From Pelecanus crispus (Eukaryota; Chordata; Aves; Pelecaniformes; Pelecanidae): DNA of 64,000 bases. The position numbers and the translations under genes were made by a program. Shown in pieces: positions 53,701 to 61,153 of the stretch. The notes beneath the pieces were generated by a model, which saw nothing but the letters and a program-made list of their open reading frames with translations, searched no databases and was not told the origin of the DNA. Within the stretch, counting starts at the first letter, position 1. Each line of letters opens with the position of its first letter. Where the stretch lies: contig NC_134652.1 of the NCBI RefSeq assembly GCF_030463565.1, positions 14,361,397 through 14,425,396 on the forward strand. The letters are read 5' to 3'.

Positions 53701-56700
53701 TAAACTGATGAGCAGAACTATTGCCCTTCAGAGAGTTAGACTTGCCCATAGCAAAGGCATATACCAGCTTAATCAGAATTTGCTCTGAGGGGCTTGACTT
53801 TACTTCACTTTTTGAGTAGAAACATGGGGTTAGTAGAAAAGACAAGGCAACAGAGATCCCAACAATAGGAACAGAAAGAAAGATGGCTTAGATAAACACA
53901 TGCAGGCAAGGACCTGAGAACACCTGGAATGAGGGCTATTAGTGAAGCTGTGAGTGAAAGCAGTTTGGTGCTGTAGGCAATGAGCCTGCTGCGTCTTTCC
54001 TGTTTCTCCTCTTCTAACTAGAGCAGTCCAAAAATGTTACCTGTCACTTTGGTGGGACAGTACTGTGGAAGGATGAATCTACATCTACAGAAACCCATCT
54101 ACTGTCTACATATGGGTCATACAACCCATTTTACCATTTGTCATTTGATAAAGTGATATTTTAGTAGCAGTGCACCCAAGAAAAAAATCTTTAATAAATT
54201 CTCTGAAACCTGAATTACTATGCAGATATAAGAACAATAAAAGAAGTAAGAATTACTAGGAAGCCACTTAACAGAAAATAATCACTTTTTTCTCTGGCCT
54301 AAAGACAGACTGTATAGCACTTTGGCCTCCAGCTGTGTTAGCGTAGACTACCTTATAAGCAAAAGTATAGCTTGGCTTTTTTGACAACCTCACAACAAAT
54401 TTGCTTGGTTTTTGTTGCCATTAACACATAATAGATAACATTCTTTTTAACAGCTGTACAGTCTAGTACTCACACAGCATCCAAGAATATCTTTACGATG
54501 TCCATTTAGGATCACTAGTAAGCCCTTCCACTGTGCAGAATTCTAGTTTTTTGAGTTTCACATAGCATGATTATCTTTACAGAAGTGTGGAATTGTTGAG
54601 AACAAACAGGCTTAATAAGATGGTTTCTTTCTGGTTTTAATTCTTCAGTTCCTAACTGTGCTGAACTATGACAGCCGCATCGCCCACCACATTTCAGTGA
54701 TGGAGCAGACTCTTGGCATCATGGATAAGGTAAAACCTAAGTGAACCACCACATTTGGGAGGCACATCCTCAGTTTAAATGCAACTCCTCTCCTTCATTA
54801 GCAAGAGGTGTTTGTAAGGAATAACTGCAACTGATGTAGGCATACTAACTCTTCAGCTAACTCAAGGACTCTTGGAGCATAGCCATAACAGCACACATGG
54901 ATGAATATTTATATATGTATTTATTCATCTGGCTTTCAATAGTTTCTTCAGCTTGCACTGAGCTGTCTACAGCAGCAGTTCTCTAAAGTCTTTGTAAGCA
55001 GTCATCATACATTGATCGCTGCACAGATCAACCCGATGGAGAGAAATCTACTTGCTCTGTTACTGGAATTAAATGCTTTCCTTCCCGAATATCTGAATGC
55101 AGATCTGCTTATCACTTCTTACACAGCATTGCCTATAAAAGTCACTCTTCCATTTCTAATGAAGCATTCTTCCAGTCTTCACTGCTTAAGATTTCTCTCC
55201 AGGAGTGCCAGCCTGTTCATAATATCACCCCCTCTGCTATATCCAAAACAACACAGACACAACAATCTGATTTGCTGGCTCCCTCATCTATTTCAACATT
55301 CAAATTATGATTATCCTTGTTTTTAAGTGATTCCACTGGATTTTCTCCAGGTTGCTCTAGCTGGCATCAGCCTCCTCTTCAAACTTTAGTATTTATCTTG
55401 TCTCTTTACAGCCCATCCAACAGCTTCAGCACAACAACTCTTTCTTGAGCAGCTCCTAGCAGCCAAGAGCATGTTCTCAACTCAGTGATTCAATTGACTT
55501 CCTTTCCTCCCTTTGCCTTTCAAGTTTTATCTTTAATATATCTCTCTCCCTGACCCATACCTCTTTGTTCCTTGTCTGCTACTTATATTAGAACTGCATA
55601 AAGCATACTGGAATACAGTGTGTGTGAAAGAGACTATACAAAGTAAAGCTAGAATGTGCTACTAGTCAAATCAAAATACATGAAAGTTTATTGAGCTACA
55701 GTGCAGTGCTTAAGATTATAGGTTTCTATCAAAAGTTTGTCTGAACAGCTTTTGTATAAGCTCATATATTTGCTTTATTCATTTGAAAATGGACAGCTGC
55801 ACAAGAAGAATGTGAAGAACTGTCAGAAAAGAATTAAAGAGTTGGAGAAGTGCATCAGTTTAAAAGAGCAAGCAAACTACGAGCTCAGCCTGGAGCTGAA
55901 AGAAATGCTTGTCTCCGTTTCAGAAAGGAGGCATATCTTTGAGGCAGCTGGTGAGTCACAGTAATGCACTTCAAGTCACAAGCAAAAAAACATTCAGAAA
56001 ATACTGCCAAGGCTAGACGGTCCTGTTCTCCATCAGCACCAGCTGAGGGGCAAGGAGAGCCTATTTATTACTGTATGGGCACAATCAACAGTGCCCTTTC
56101 TACCACGACAATTTGACATCATTTACTTAAGACCATACCAAGAGATTGTTGCTCTTGTAACCAAAGTTAATTGACTAAATTGCTGAAACTATTTAAGTCA
56201 AAATATTACAGTCATTAATGCCTTCATTAGACAACATGCTTTCATTCTTTCTCAGAACTGTTAAACCCACTTCTTTCCACCCATTCAAAGGAACAAAGGA
56301 AGTAACATGAAGCTGACAAGGGTATTCGCTATTAGGAAAACTGTACAGATCTTTCCACTAGTAAAACAGAGATTTTCAAAACAGTGGGTACTTGCTAGAA
56401 ACTGAAGGAAGTGTGCCCAGTGCCTTTCTGAAATTTTTTACTTTATTCAGTACTACAAAGTCTCTTAAGCCCAACTGCGAGCCTTTTTTAAAATGCTTGC
56501 CTATTTTATACAGAATTTGGAATAACCCCAGGACAGGTCCAATATAAATGTAGACCATGCATCTCCTACAAGTACATGCTAACCCTTCTATCTTGTTTTA
56601 TGCAGACACACAGCACGTTTCTGAAACGATTACAAAGCAGCGTTACCAAGAGATTTTGAAGCAGAAACACCTACGGGGTCTTGTAAAGGAACAGGAAGAA

Positions 56701-56763
56701 CAGTTTGAAATTCTTCAGGCAGAAGTTGAAAGGCTGAGATCAAGAACATTCCCTATTCTTTAA
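8557..56763 (+). CDS. CFAP43: Cilia- and flagella-associated protein 43, complete
   Basis: CFAP43 (WDR96) is an axonemal protein that, with CFAP44, anchors an inner dynein arm (tether/tether-head complex). Loss in mammals causes malformed sperm flagella and hydrocephalus. I assembled 39 coding exons, all GT-AG with matching phases, totalling 5124 nt: 1707 residues plus TAA (mammalian form about 1665). Residues 1-41 are a Gly/Pro/Ala/Glu-rich leader. Residues about 42-756 are degenerate WD40 blades ([34 protein letters not shown]). From about 800 to the C-terminus there are long charged coiled coils. Exons: 8557-8681, 11757-12010, 12792-12888, 15697-15864, 17261-17411, 22123-22273, 22375-22437, 24052-24131, 24871-25002, 26111-26227, 27353-27433, 28277-28425, 29468-29571, 30647-30787, 32906-33075, 33846-33998, 34441-34571, 35276-35441, 36020-36133, 37773-37850, 39236-39361, 39805-39909, 40640-40756, 41509-41718, 43432-43638, 44431-44520, 45295-45372, 46193-46318, 46836-46955, 47035-47142, 48704-48790, 49093-49181, 49578-49785, 50576-50688, 51498-51654, 52496-52660, 54649-54729, 55797-55950, 56606-56763. 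Confidence 0.95.
8682..11756. other. CFAP43 intron 1
   Basis: A 3.1-kb intron. A GTTGCCATGGTATTC element at 10545-10559 resembles an RFX X-box. Otherwise unique AT-rich sequence with a long A-run near 9881-9893. Confidence 0.6.
11757..12010 (+). CDS. CFAP43: CFAP43 exon 2
   Basis: Acceptor tttcttaag, donor gtagtg. Begins [15 protein letters not shown]; first WD-like blade, including [14 protein letters not shown] and [14 protein letters not shown]. Confidence 0.95.
12362..12530 (+). repeat. MIR-like SINE relic (weak)
   Basis: Scattered matches in MIR order: GGAGTCTGGGGTCTAA, then CAGTTTCCTTACTGTTTAAATAAGGAT. Heavily diverged; in CFAP43 intron 2. Confidence 0.4.
12792..12888 (+). CDS. CFAP43: CFAP43 exon 3
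   Basis: Acceptor catttcag, donor gtaaga. Encodes [15 protein letters not shown] to PEFVLSV and ends in a split Trp codon. Confidence 0.95.
12889..15696. other. CFAP43 intron 3
   Basis: A 2.8-kb AT-rich intron with no coding sequence. It holds two octamer motifs near 14957-15005 and a possible MIR relic near 15275-15410. Confidence 0.6.
15275..15410 (-). repeat. MIR-like SINE relic (weak)
   Basis: The plus strand reads TTATTTTACAGATTGGAAAAG then GCAAGGCTGAGG and a TTGTTTGGGCCCA-like stretch, the order expected for an antisense MIR. Diverged. Confidence 0.45.
15697..15864 (+). CDS. CFAP43: CFAP43 exon 4
   Basis: Acceptor aatgaag, a weak polypyrimidine context, chosen because it completes the Trp codon and gives [15 protein letters not shown]. 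Carries [19 protein letters not shown] and ITIWHIER. Donor gtaagt. Confidence 0.9.
17261..17411 (+). CDS. CFAP43: CFAP43 exon 5
   Basis: Acceptor tttttcacag, donor gtagtt. Encodes [14 protein letters not shown] to [16 protein letters not shown], ending on a codon boundary. Confidence 0.92.
17412..22122. other. CFAP43 intron 5, the longest (4.7 kb), no feature recognised
   Basis: AT-rich sequence with short A/T runs. Scanning both strands gave no exon, no RNA gene and no repeat family I can name. Open frames are 60-100 codons and look random. Confidence 0.55.
22123..22273 (+). CDS. CFAP43: CFAP43 exon 6
   Basis: Two AG acceptors are possible. The one ending at 22122 keeps the frame ([17 protein letters not shown]), while the AG at 22125-22126 would meet TAA at once. 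Contains [15 protein letters not shown]; donor gtaaga. Confidence 0.9.
22375..22437 (+). CDS. CFAP43: CFAP43 exon 7
   Basis: Short 63-nt exon, acceptor tttgtgcag, donor gtattt. Encodes [20 protein letters not shown]. Its length is a multiple of three, so skipping it would preserve the frame. Confidence 0.85.
22808..23782 (+). mobile_element. Old CR1 LINE interrupted by a younger CR1
   Basis: The left part (22808-23234) is a decayed sense-oriented CR1, with recognisable pieces such as TTTTGGGCTCCACAGTGC and AGGCACTGGGACAAG-like sequence. The right part (23740-23782) is its 3' end, with GGTCCCTTCCAACCTCAA. Removing 23235-23739 rejoins GGATCAGAGGA to CTTCTAGGGTCCC, restoring the usual CR1 3' UTR. 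Confidence 0.85.
23235..23739 (+). mobile_element. Younger CR1 LINE nested in the older copy
   Basis: A 5'-truncated CR1 starts near GACATTGAGGTGCTGGAG and ends with three ATTCTATGA-type units at 23715-23739. It keeps a 126-codon open part of the ORF2 C-terminus at 23243-23623 ([34 protein letters not shown]). It is far less decayed than its host element. Confidence 0.92.
24052..24131 (+). CDS. CFAP43: CFAP43 exon 8
   Basis: Acceptor gctctcag, donor gtaagg. Encodes [16 protein letters not shown] to EGLYAAGS. Confidence 0.95.
24871..25002 (+). CDS. CFAP43: CFAP43 exon 9
   Basis: Acceptor tctacacag, donor gtatag. Encodes [16 protein letters not shown] and [15 protein letters not shown], two strands of a WD blade. 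Confidence 0.95.
25590..25745 (+). repeat. MIR-like SINE relic (weak)
   Basis: GAGTTCCTGGGTTCAGGACA, then GATTTCATTTGTAAAATGAG and GAGGCTTTGAGATCTTTAGA follow MIR order. In CFAP43 intron 9. Confidence 0.45.
26111..26227 (+). CDS. CFAP43: CFAP43 exon 10
   Basis: Acceptor tttgtcag, donor gtaaga. Encodes [17 protein letters not shown] to LTPGNKYCV. Confidence 0.95.
27353..27433 (+). CDS. CFAP43: CFAP43 exon 11
   Basis: Acceptor gttcaacag, donor gtacat. Encodes [16 protein letters not shown] to KLNLDIE; WD-blade D strand (VQVWF). Confidence 0.95.
28277..28425 (+). CDS. CFAP43: CFAP43 exon 12
   Basis: Acceptor tctcaactag, donor gtaagt. Encodes [16 protein letters not shown] and [16 protein letters not shown] blade. 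Confidence 0.95.
29468..29571 (+). CDS. CFAP43: CFAP43 exon 13
   Basis: Acceptor tttacctag, donor gtaata. Encodes [16 protein letters not shown] and [17 protein letters not shown]. Confidence 0.95.
30647..30787 (+). CDS. CFAP43: CFAP43 exon 14
   Basis: Acceptor ctgcttcag, donor gtaaga. Encodes [18 protein letters not shown] and [18 protein letters not shown]. Confidence 0.93.
31044..31097 (+). repeat. Compound trinucleotide microsatellite
   Basis: TAC units pass into TGG units and then TTG units, followed by ATCATTACTACC. In CFAP43 intron 14. Confidence 0.85.
31753..31792 (+). repeat. 16-bp direct repeat, 24-bp period
   Basis: CTGATATTCTAGGAAT occurs at 31753-31768 and again at 31777-31792, a small tandem duplication in CFAP43 intron 14. 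Confidence 0.85.
31906..31944 (+). repeat. Pentanucleotide microsatellite (TGTCC)5(TATCC)3
   Basis: Five TGTCC units followed by TATCC units, the last incomplete, in CFAP43 intron 14. A single transition spread through the right half. Confidence 0.92.
32906..33075 (+). CDS. CFAP43: CFAP43 exon 15
   Basis: Acceptor aatcgtttag, donor gtaatt. Encodes [19 protein letters not shown] and [19 protein letters not shown]. Confidence 0.94.
33846..33998 (+). CDS. CFAP43: CFAP43 exon 16
   Basis: Acceptor tttggcag, donor gtaggt. Encodes [16 protein letters not shown] and [15 protein letters not shown], then [10 protein letters not shown]; a clear WD blade. Confidence 0.95.
34441..34571 (+). CDS. CFAP43: CFAP43 exon 17
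   Basis: Acceptor cttttctag, donor gtatgt. Encodes [18 protein letters not shown] and [18 protein letters not shown], the last WD blade before the coiled coil. Confidence 0.95.
35276..35441 (+). CDS. CFAP43: CFAP43 exon 18
   Basis: Acceptor gtttactag, donor gtgttt. Encodes [17 protein letters not shown] to SLPEEKFK, a charged linker. Confidence 0.94.
36020..36133 (+). CDS. CFAP43: CFAP43 exon 19
   Basis: Acceptor taatttcag, donor gtacct. Encodes [16 protein letters not shown] and [12 protein letters not shown]. Confidence 0.93.
37773..37850 (+). CDS. CFAP43: CFAP43 exon 20
   Basis: Acceptor gtatatcag, donor gtgagt. Encodes [16 protein letters not shown] to GIKKLRKT; start of coiled coil. 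26 codons. Confidence 0.93.
38215..38236. repeat. Perfect 22-bp palindrome
   Basis: The half-site CTGTCTGCACA is followed directly by its reverse complement with no spacer. It sits at the left edge of the intron-20 CR1. Confidence 0.9.
38240..38830 (-). mobile_element. Old CR1 LINE, antisense
   Basis: The plus strand reads CCAAGGATGGAGACTCC, CAGCCTTTTCTCATGAGAG-like sequence, TTCAACTTGGTGTCCACC and TTGCTCAGCACCCAGCATG, in the order of an antisense CR1 that reaches further into ORF2 than the other copies. Diverged and broken by stops and indels. Confidence 0.85.
38773..38951 (+). repeat. Imperfect tandem duplication of about 90 bp
   Basis: Two units, 38773-38861 and 38867-38951, share GTGCAGGA, TTCCCTTTGTTGAACT, GATAG, AATAAAGTGATA and a TTCTGAGAAC-like end. 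Unit 1 starts inside the CR1, so CR1 sequence was duplicated together with its flank. Confidence 0.8.
39236..39361 (+). CDS. CFAP43: CFAP43 exon 21
   Basis: Acceptor after a long A-run (aaaaacag), donor gtatgg. Encodes [18 protein letters not shown] to EAEQEVAR. The A-rich rather than pyrimidine-rich acceptor is unusual, but the peptide is unmistakable. Confidence 0.93.
39555..39640 (+). repeat. MIR-like SINE relic
   Basis: GTGGCCTTGGGCATGTTGCT followed by TTCTTCACATGTAAAATGAA matches the conserved MIR core and its 3' part in order. In CFAP43 intron 21. Confidence 0.55.
39805..39909 (+). CDS. CFAP43: CFAP43 exon 22
   Basis: Acceptor cttggaag, donor gtaacc. Encodes [18 protein letters not shown] and [13 protein letters not shown]. 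Confidence 0.95.
40640..40756 (+). CDS. CFAP43: CFAP43 exon 23
   Basis: Acceptor cttgaatag after a T-run, donor gtacaa. Encodes [17 protein letters not shown] to [12 protein letters not shown]. Confidence 0.94.
40944..41412 (-). mobile_element. Old CR1 LINE, antisense
   Basis: The plus strand starts AATCACAGAATAGCTGAGG, continues TCATCTAGCCCAACC, and ends near CCAATATTCCAGATATGATC. The minus strand shows broken pieces of the ORF2 C-terminus. In CFAP43 intron 23. Confidence 0.85.
41509..41718 (+). CDS. CFAP43: CFAP43 exon 24
   Basis: Acceptor gatattcag, donor gtggtg. Encodes [35 protein letters not shown] and [17 protein letters not shown]. 70 codons, the joint-longest coiled-coil exon. Confidence 0.95.
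41719..43431. other. CFAP43 intron 24, no feature recognised
   Basis: AT-rich intron with several A-runs. No exon, repeat or RNA gene recognised. Confidence 0.55.
43432..43638 (+). CDS. CFAP43: CFAP43 exon 25
   Basis: Acceptor ggtatttcag, donor gtgtct. Encodes [17 protein letters not shown] to [18 protein letters not shown]. Confidence 0.95.
44431..44520 (+). CDS. CFAP43: CFAP43 exon 26
   Basis: Acceptor cttccttcag, donor gtaatt. Encodes [17 protein letters not shown] to ERCLAAT. Confidence 0.94.
45295..45372 (+). CDS. CFAP43: CFAP43 exon 27
   Basis: Acceptor attcccag, donor gtgagc. Encodes [18 protein letters not shown] to EDILKM. Confidence 0.95.
46193..46318 (+). CDS. CFAP43: CFAP43 exon 28
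   Basis: Acceptor acttccag, donor gtaaat. Encodes [19 protein letters not shown], then a heptad-rich [15 protein letters not shown]. Confidence 0.95.
46836..46955 (+). CDS. CFAP43: CFAP43 exon 29
   Basis: Acceptor tttccccag, donor gtatca. Encodes [17 protein letters not shown] to [10 protein letters not shown]. Confidence 0.95.
47035..47142 (+). CDS. CFAP43: CFAP43 exon 30
   Basis: Acceptor tcttcacag, donor gtaagt. Encodes [17 protein letters not shown] to LMKKEKEK. Only 79 nt of intron separate it from exon 29, the shortest intron in the gene. Confidence 0.95.
47143..48703. other. CFAP43 intron 30, no feature recognised
   Basis: The longest open frame (123 codons, minus strand) has no recognisable domain and no splice partner. 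A T-run occurs near 48118-48130. Confidence 0.55.
48704..48790 (+). CDS. CFAP43: CFAP43 exon 31
   Basis: Acceptor ttgttatag, donor gtgaga. Encodes [17 protein letters not shown] to AIAEEK. Confidence 0.93.
49093..49181 (+). CDS. CFAP43: CFAP43 exon 32
   Basis: Acceptor cctcctag, donor gtaaga. Encodes [19 protein letters not shown] to LYKHRP plus a split Lys codon. Confidence 0.95.
49578..49785 (+). CDS. CFAP43: CFAP43 exon 33
   Basis: Acceptor tgcactag, donor gtatgt. Encodes [35 protein letters not shown] and [18 protein letters not shown]. Confidence 0.95.
50576..50688 (+). CDS. CFAP43: CFAP43 exon 34
   Basis: Acceptor ttccttag, donor gtaatt. Encodes [18 protein letters not shown] to [10 protein letters not shown] plus a split Trp codon. 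Confidence 0.95.
51498..51654 (+). CDS. CFAP43: CFAP43 exon 35
   Basis: Acceptor gccattttag, donor gtaatt. Encodes [18 protein letters not shown] to [11 protein letters not shown]. Confidence 0.95.
52496..52660 (+). CDS. CFAP43: CFAP43 exon 36
   Basis: Acceptor tttttttcag, donor gtgagt. Encodes [19 protein letters not shown] to LPISKDRQL. Confidence 0.94.
53219..53475 (+). other. Purine-skewed stretch in CFAP43 intron 36
   Basis: About 255 bases with strongly excess G and A on the plus strand (GGGAGAGAGCC, GGGAGAAGAGAGGAGG, GTTGGGGGCAT, GTTGGAGGATGGGTAGG). The complementary strand gives a 104-codon open frame that is Ser/Leu/Pro-rich only because of this skew. Confidence 0.7.
54649..54729 (+). 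CDS. CFAP43: CFAP43 exon 37
   Basis: Acceptor attcttcag, donor gtaaaa. Encodes [18 protein letters not shown] to GIMDK. Confidence 0.93.
55797..55950 (+). CDS. CFAP43: CFAP43 exon 38
   Basis: Acceptor atggacag, donor gtgagt. Encodes [37 protein letters not shown] and RHIFEAA. Confidence 0.94.
56606..56763 (+). CDS. CFAP43: CFAP43 exon 39 (stop codon)
   Basis: Acceptor tttatgcag. Encodes [37 protein letters not shown] and the conserved end RSRTFPIL, then TAA at 56761-56763. Confidence 0.95.
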
Positions 56764-59056
56764 AAATCAGAGTCTAGGTAGATGTATAATACCATGGTCT
56801 TGTTTAAGAAAAAGAGCTTGGACATCTACCTTTTCTCCCTGAACTTTTCTTTCCACAGTTTCTTCTGTAATTTCTTTAAAAAATAACTTCAATTTGAAAG
56901 ATGCATGTTTTTCTGTTTTGTACATTTTATACCTAGACTTATCCCCATATTTCAGTTCATGAGGTGCATTTCTGCTGTTTTGATTATATAAACCATATAG
57001 CTTGTTACAGAAAACAAAGGGTACAAGAAATTGTAGACTGAATGAAGAACAGGTGTATTTGTATATCCTTAGTCTGCAATATGCAATTGTAGAACATTTT
57101 GAGGTGAAGTACTGCAAGAAATCCGTGAATTTGCATGTGCTAAAATTCAGGTCTGTGGCTTTGACTTCATTTTGCTTTTTAAAATATATTTACACCTGTG
57201 ATGGCAGAGGTGTATGTGGCTGAGAAGATGAAGGTATGCTTCAGCATGACCATGTGTGCTAGTTGGCCCAGTCCTGAAAGCTGCTGCTGCTGCTAATGAT
57301 AGCATAATTACCCACAGCCAGCAGTAGCTGTGGCTGCTGCCACAGGCAGAATCACGGGAAAACCAGGTTTGGCAGCATCTGGCCTCCTGAAATAGTTGCT
57401 GCTATCTTCCACCCCTTCGCATTGATATGCAGTCTATTCTCATGCCAGATCTCTCCAAGACAGCTAAGAATCCTTGATAAAATTAACCACTGCTGGAGTA
57501 GGATCTACCTACTCAGGCATTTTCACCCCTTTTTGTTTCCCTCTTCCATGGTGCGTGTCGATTCTTCTTCTCCTTTCATAAATTCACATAAAATCTAAAC
57601 TCATTCCATTGTGAGAGCATTAATAACTTTGATACCTTAGTTTAACACTTCACTTGTAAGGAAAACTACTTCTACTGTGATCTTGTACACCACCTCCTTT
57701 TTTTGCTTTATCATCTCTAACTGGGGTCTGTAAGGATTCTAATTACATCTCCATTCTTCTTGCAGGACTTTTTTCTTCCTGAATGAACTTCCCTAGAAGT
57801 AACAGAGTTCCAAATTTGCCCAGGATCTCAGGGAAGAGAGCCACCCCCTTCACCAGGCACCATCATCTTTTTTTATTAACCCAAAGAGGCAGAAAAAAAT
57901 AGTGTCTTAATACTCAAATGTGATTAGCAAGAAGGGTGTTCCTCATTAAATCTCTGTGGACAGCAACATTCAGTACTCTTAAGAGCAAGCTGTGGGTACA
58001 GATTTAAGTCTAATGAGCCCTACAATGTTAAAAGGGTCTGCATGATCTTTGATTTCTTTCCCTTGAAAGATGTAAGTTACTCCCTTATTAAGCAAAGAGG
58101 AAGTACCACCTGTAAAGTTAAGGTACAACCAATAAGGAATGTGATCGCATATAAAACAATATTCATTGCAGGGAGAACTGTAGAGTAGCTAAGATTAAAA
58201 AAAACACCAAACCACCATTTTAAAAAGACAACATTTATTGGAGGATAAAGGAAATGGTGAAGTTTTATTCAGCTTTATGATGCTATATTTGAAACACTCC
58301 CATTAGACAAGGCCTTGTGTTTCTTATTTATTTGAAGAGAGAAAACACCTTGTCAACTCTACTACTTCATGTGAGAGTCACATATTGGTTGTGATTTTCT
58401 TGCCTTCCCTTCTATTGTCTCAGGCTGTGGCAGAAAGCTTAAGAGACCCTCCCTGAAGACAACTGCCTGGACCAGTATCTGAGAATGCATGCATTATGGC
58501 ACATTTCCCTCAGTAATAATTAAAGCTATTGAGAACATCTCACTGCAGCTTCAGAATATTAACAACAGGAAAATCAGTTGTCTTTATTTAACTCACAAAA
58601 TGCTGTCATTAACTGACTGGCAGCAGGAAGATATTTGTAAAATGGGGATGTATCTATGAACAAAGCCTGAACTCTTCCCCAGCTGAAGATCAACAGAAAT
58701 GACAACTTGAGTTCATTATTTCAAGACAAGTAACCATGCAAAGACTAATCAAAGAATGGACCGCCTTCTACCTGTTAAAGTATGACTTGATTTAATTTTA
58801 TTTTTATTAAATAACTATTCACTGATCAAGTTAGAGACAGGTTTTCCAAAACAGCATGAGTTCAATCTTTTCCGTTAAGCAATGCCTTTTACAGTGCCTA
58901 CTGTATCTAAGTACATAGCTTTACAAGTATCTCCTGAGAAAACCTCCTAATCTCAAAGCAAAGTCTGCCATCTGATCAACATTTCCTATGTGATCAGAAT
59001 TCGTTCAGTCTTTTCTGCTTATGCCTGTGTGTAAGTGAAAGCTTTGCACCTGTAGA
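56764..59056. other. Convergent 3' ends of CFAP43 and SFR1
   Basis: Holds the CFAP43 3' UTR (poly(A) site not assignable; no AATAAA seen soon after the stop) and the SFR1 3' UTR. A short TGCTGCTGCTG run lies near 57282. No gene is seen between them. Confidence 0.6.
58797..58808 (-). terminator. SFR1: Poly(A) signals of SFR1
   Basis: On the minus strand two AATAAA hexamers (58808-58803 and 58802-58797) lie about 250 bases after the SFR1 stop codon, a normal distance for a short 3' UTR. Confidence 0.6.
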
Positions 59057-59248
59057 TTACGCATCGACAAAATCTTCTTCTGTTCTGCTGTAGTGCAATA
59101 ACTGGTCTTCTAATCCAAAAGTATCTATCAGCTGAGTGAGGCTCACTTTCTTGCCATCTGCAGAAAAGGCTGACTGTAGTTCATAGAGCATCAGCTGGGT
59201 ACTACTTCTCCATTTCACTATCAAAGCCTGCAGTTCAGACAGGTTGTT
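59057..59248 (-). CDS. SFR1: SFR1 last coding exon
   Basis: Acceptor caatttcag. Begins [16 protein letters not shown], ends RTEEDFVDA, then TAA at 59059-59057. Confidence 0.95.
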   Translation of the reverse strand, partial: NNLSELQALIVKWRSSTQLMLYELQSAFSADGKKVSLTQLIDTFGLEDQLLHYSRTEEDFVDA

Positions 59249-61133
59249 CTGAAATTGGGACAAAACAAAACAAGTTTTGTCATTTGCTGACATGTGGTGG
59301 CCCCACAGATCTATTTTTATAAAACACCTTAAACTGAGACAATACACAAACACCACACAAAAAAAAAAAGGTGAGTCAGTATTGTTGCTTAAATCAAAAA
59401 ATGATGATTATGATTACACTATGAATTCAACTCCAAAGAATGACTTAAAAGTGCTTTTTCAGAGGTTTGCCTCACCTTAGATCGGTACATCTTAACCAGT
59501 TTGAGCCTTCGAAGTAGTTCTTCCTTCTCTTGCACTTGTTTCACCAGCCTTACTTTTTCTTCCAGGGACTGCTGCTGACTAAGATCAGCCTGTAGCACAT
59601 GGGAGTTCTCTGCTGATCCACAGAGATCATTTTCCTGTGAGGAACTTCTGAAACATGTACGTCCAGTGACATTTCTTTCCAGGTTTTCAGAACCATCTTG
59701 TAATCTGGAACAATCTGTACTTGTCTTTGGCAGGCACCCTTTGTCAGCATCAGCACAGTCTTTTTCTTCAGTGTCTATTTTGAGCCGCTTTGCTACTGTA
59801 AAATTAGCATTAAATGAACGTCTTGTTTTCCTTAATCGCTCCCTCAGAGCTGCACTCAGTGGCTAAAAAGAACAGAGAACAAAAAAAACCCCAGAAGGAT
59901 CAGAATAAGCAATCTTTGGATCAAATTTCAAAGAACTGTTTACCCTGGTTATTATTTACTTAGAATATGTCATATTTGTAAAGATGATTGTAAAGCTAGA
60001 CTTCCTAATTCTCACTATAGCTTTCACAAACATAACAAAGGTAACTTCTGCCTTTCACAAGTGTTTGCACACACAGCTGCAAGATATGGAAAGATGTACC
60101 TCCACATTTTCTAGGAGCAAATCCTGTATTCCACTCAAGCAAACCTACTCATCTACTCTTTGTGCAGAAGACACATGGCATATTTCAACTTGTCTGATTT
60201 TATTCCACCATGTTCAATTTCCCCCTCTACTTTAATGGAGATAAGGGATGGGGTTTTTTGCTGTTCCATCCCACCACACACACACTTTCTATATTAGCAC
60301 TAGGATAAAACATCTGTATTCTACTTGAGAGTATTGGAAATGATCTGTATATTTTTGACTTGTTGATGCTTTGAGATCCTTCACTGATAAGCATCTAAAG
60401 TGATGATTCATCTTCAAAAGAAGTCAACTTTTTTTAAAAAAAAAAAAAATCTGTGTCCAACATCTTCATCTGTGAAAATATACTAAAATATGGGAGAGAG
60501 GGATTAGTTAAGGAACACTTGCAAACTAGCCCTATCCTGCACAGGTCCAGATGCTGAGCGTGACAGCATCACCCTAACAAATGCTAGGATGGACACCAAA
60601 GTAGAGCTCAGCATTACGGACAATATACAAACTGAAAGCAGTGTACTTTGTTCAAGTGCAAGCAGAAGTCACAGAAAGTCATTCTGCATACACAGCAACC
60701 CAAAAAACTAGGATTTGAGATGACAGATTAAAAAAAAAAAACCAACAACCAAAAACCCAAAACCAAAAACAAACGACGACAACAAAAACTACCACAAACC
60801 CTAAACAGTATTTAAATTTATTAGTACGGCATTTTGGGTATACTGCTCCATCACTTTGTATTCACAGCAAATACCTGTGTATTCAGAGCAAAGGATACCA
60901 AGCACATTCCTCACCTGGACAACCTTGTAGCTATAGGTATAAGCTACCTCAGTGACTTCCAACTACTTGATGATTTCACAAGCATTTTTGTTACTATGAA
61001 GAATCACATTACTGGAAAAACAAGTAAGTTTTTGTACCTGTTTCCCTGAACTAGTCCCATGTGGAGCTGCTGTCCCAGAATTCTTTGGGGTATTGCACAA
61101 AGATGTCAATTTATCACACACCGATTCTTCCAT
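59057..61133 (-). CDS. SFR1: SWI5-dependent homologous recombination repair protein 1, complete
   Basis: SFR1 (MEI5 homologue) binds SWI5 in the nucleus, and the pair stabilises RAD51 filaments. Coding exons are 61133-61038, 59862-59476 and 59248-59057: 32+129+63 = 224 residues plus TAA (human form 245). Residues 33-48 hold the basic conserved motif [12 protein letters not shown]. Residues about 45-130 are a Ser/Asp/Glu-rich, poorly conserved linker. Residues about 132-165 form a coiled coil ([19 protein letters not shown], then VKMYRSK). The C-terminal domain (residues 162-224) has [19 protein letters not shown] and ends EEDFVDA. An in-frame TGA in the predicted 5' leader (near 63422) supports the chosen ATG. 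The gene is convergent with CFAP43. Confidence 0.93.
59476..59862 (-). CDS. SFR1: SFR1 second coding exon
   Basis: Acceptor tcttttag, donor gtgagg. 129 codons from [17 protein letters not shown] to [14 protein letters not shown]. Confidence 0.95.
61038..61133 (-). CDS. SFR1: SFR1 first coding exon
   Basis: ATG at 61133-61131; encodes [16 protein letters not shown] to GTSSGKQ, donor gtacaa. The exon itself starts at 61153 (acceptor ttttaacag), with 20 bases of 5' UTR. Confidence 0.88.
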
Positions 61134-61153
61134 CTCGAGATGGATAGCAGTTT

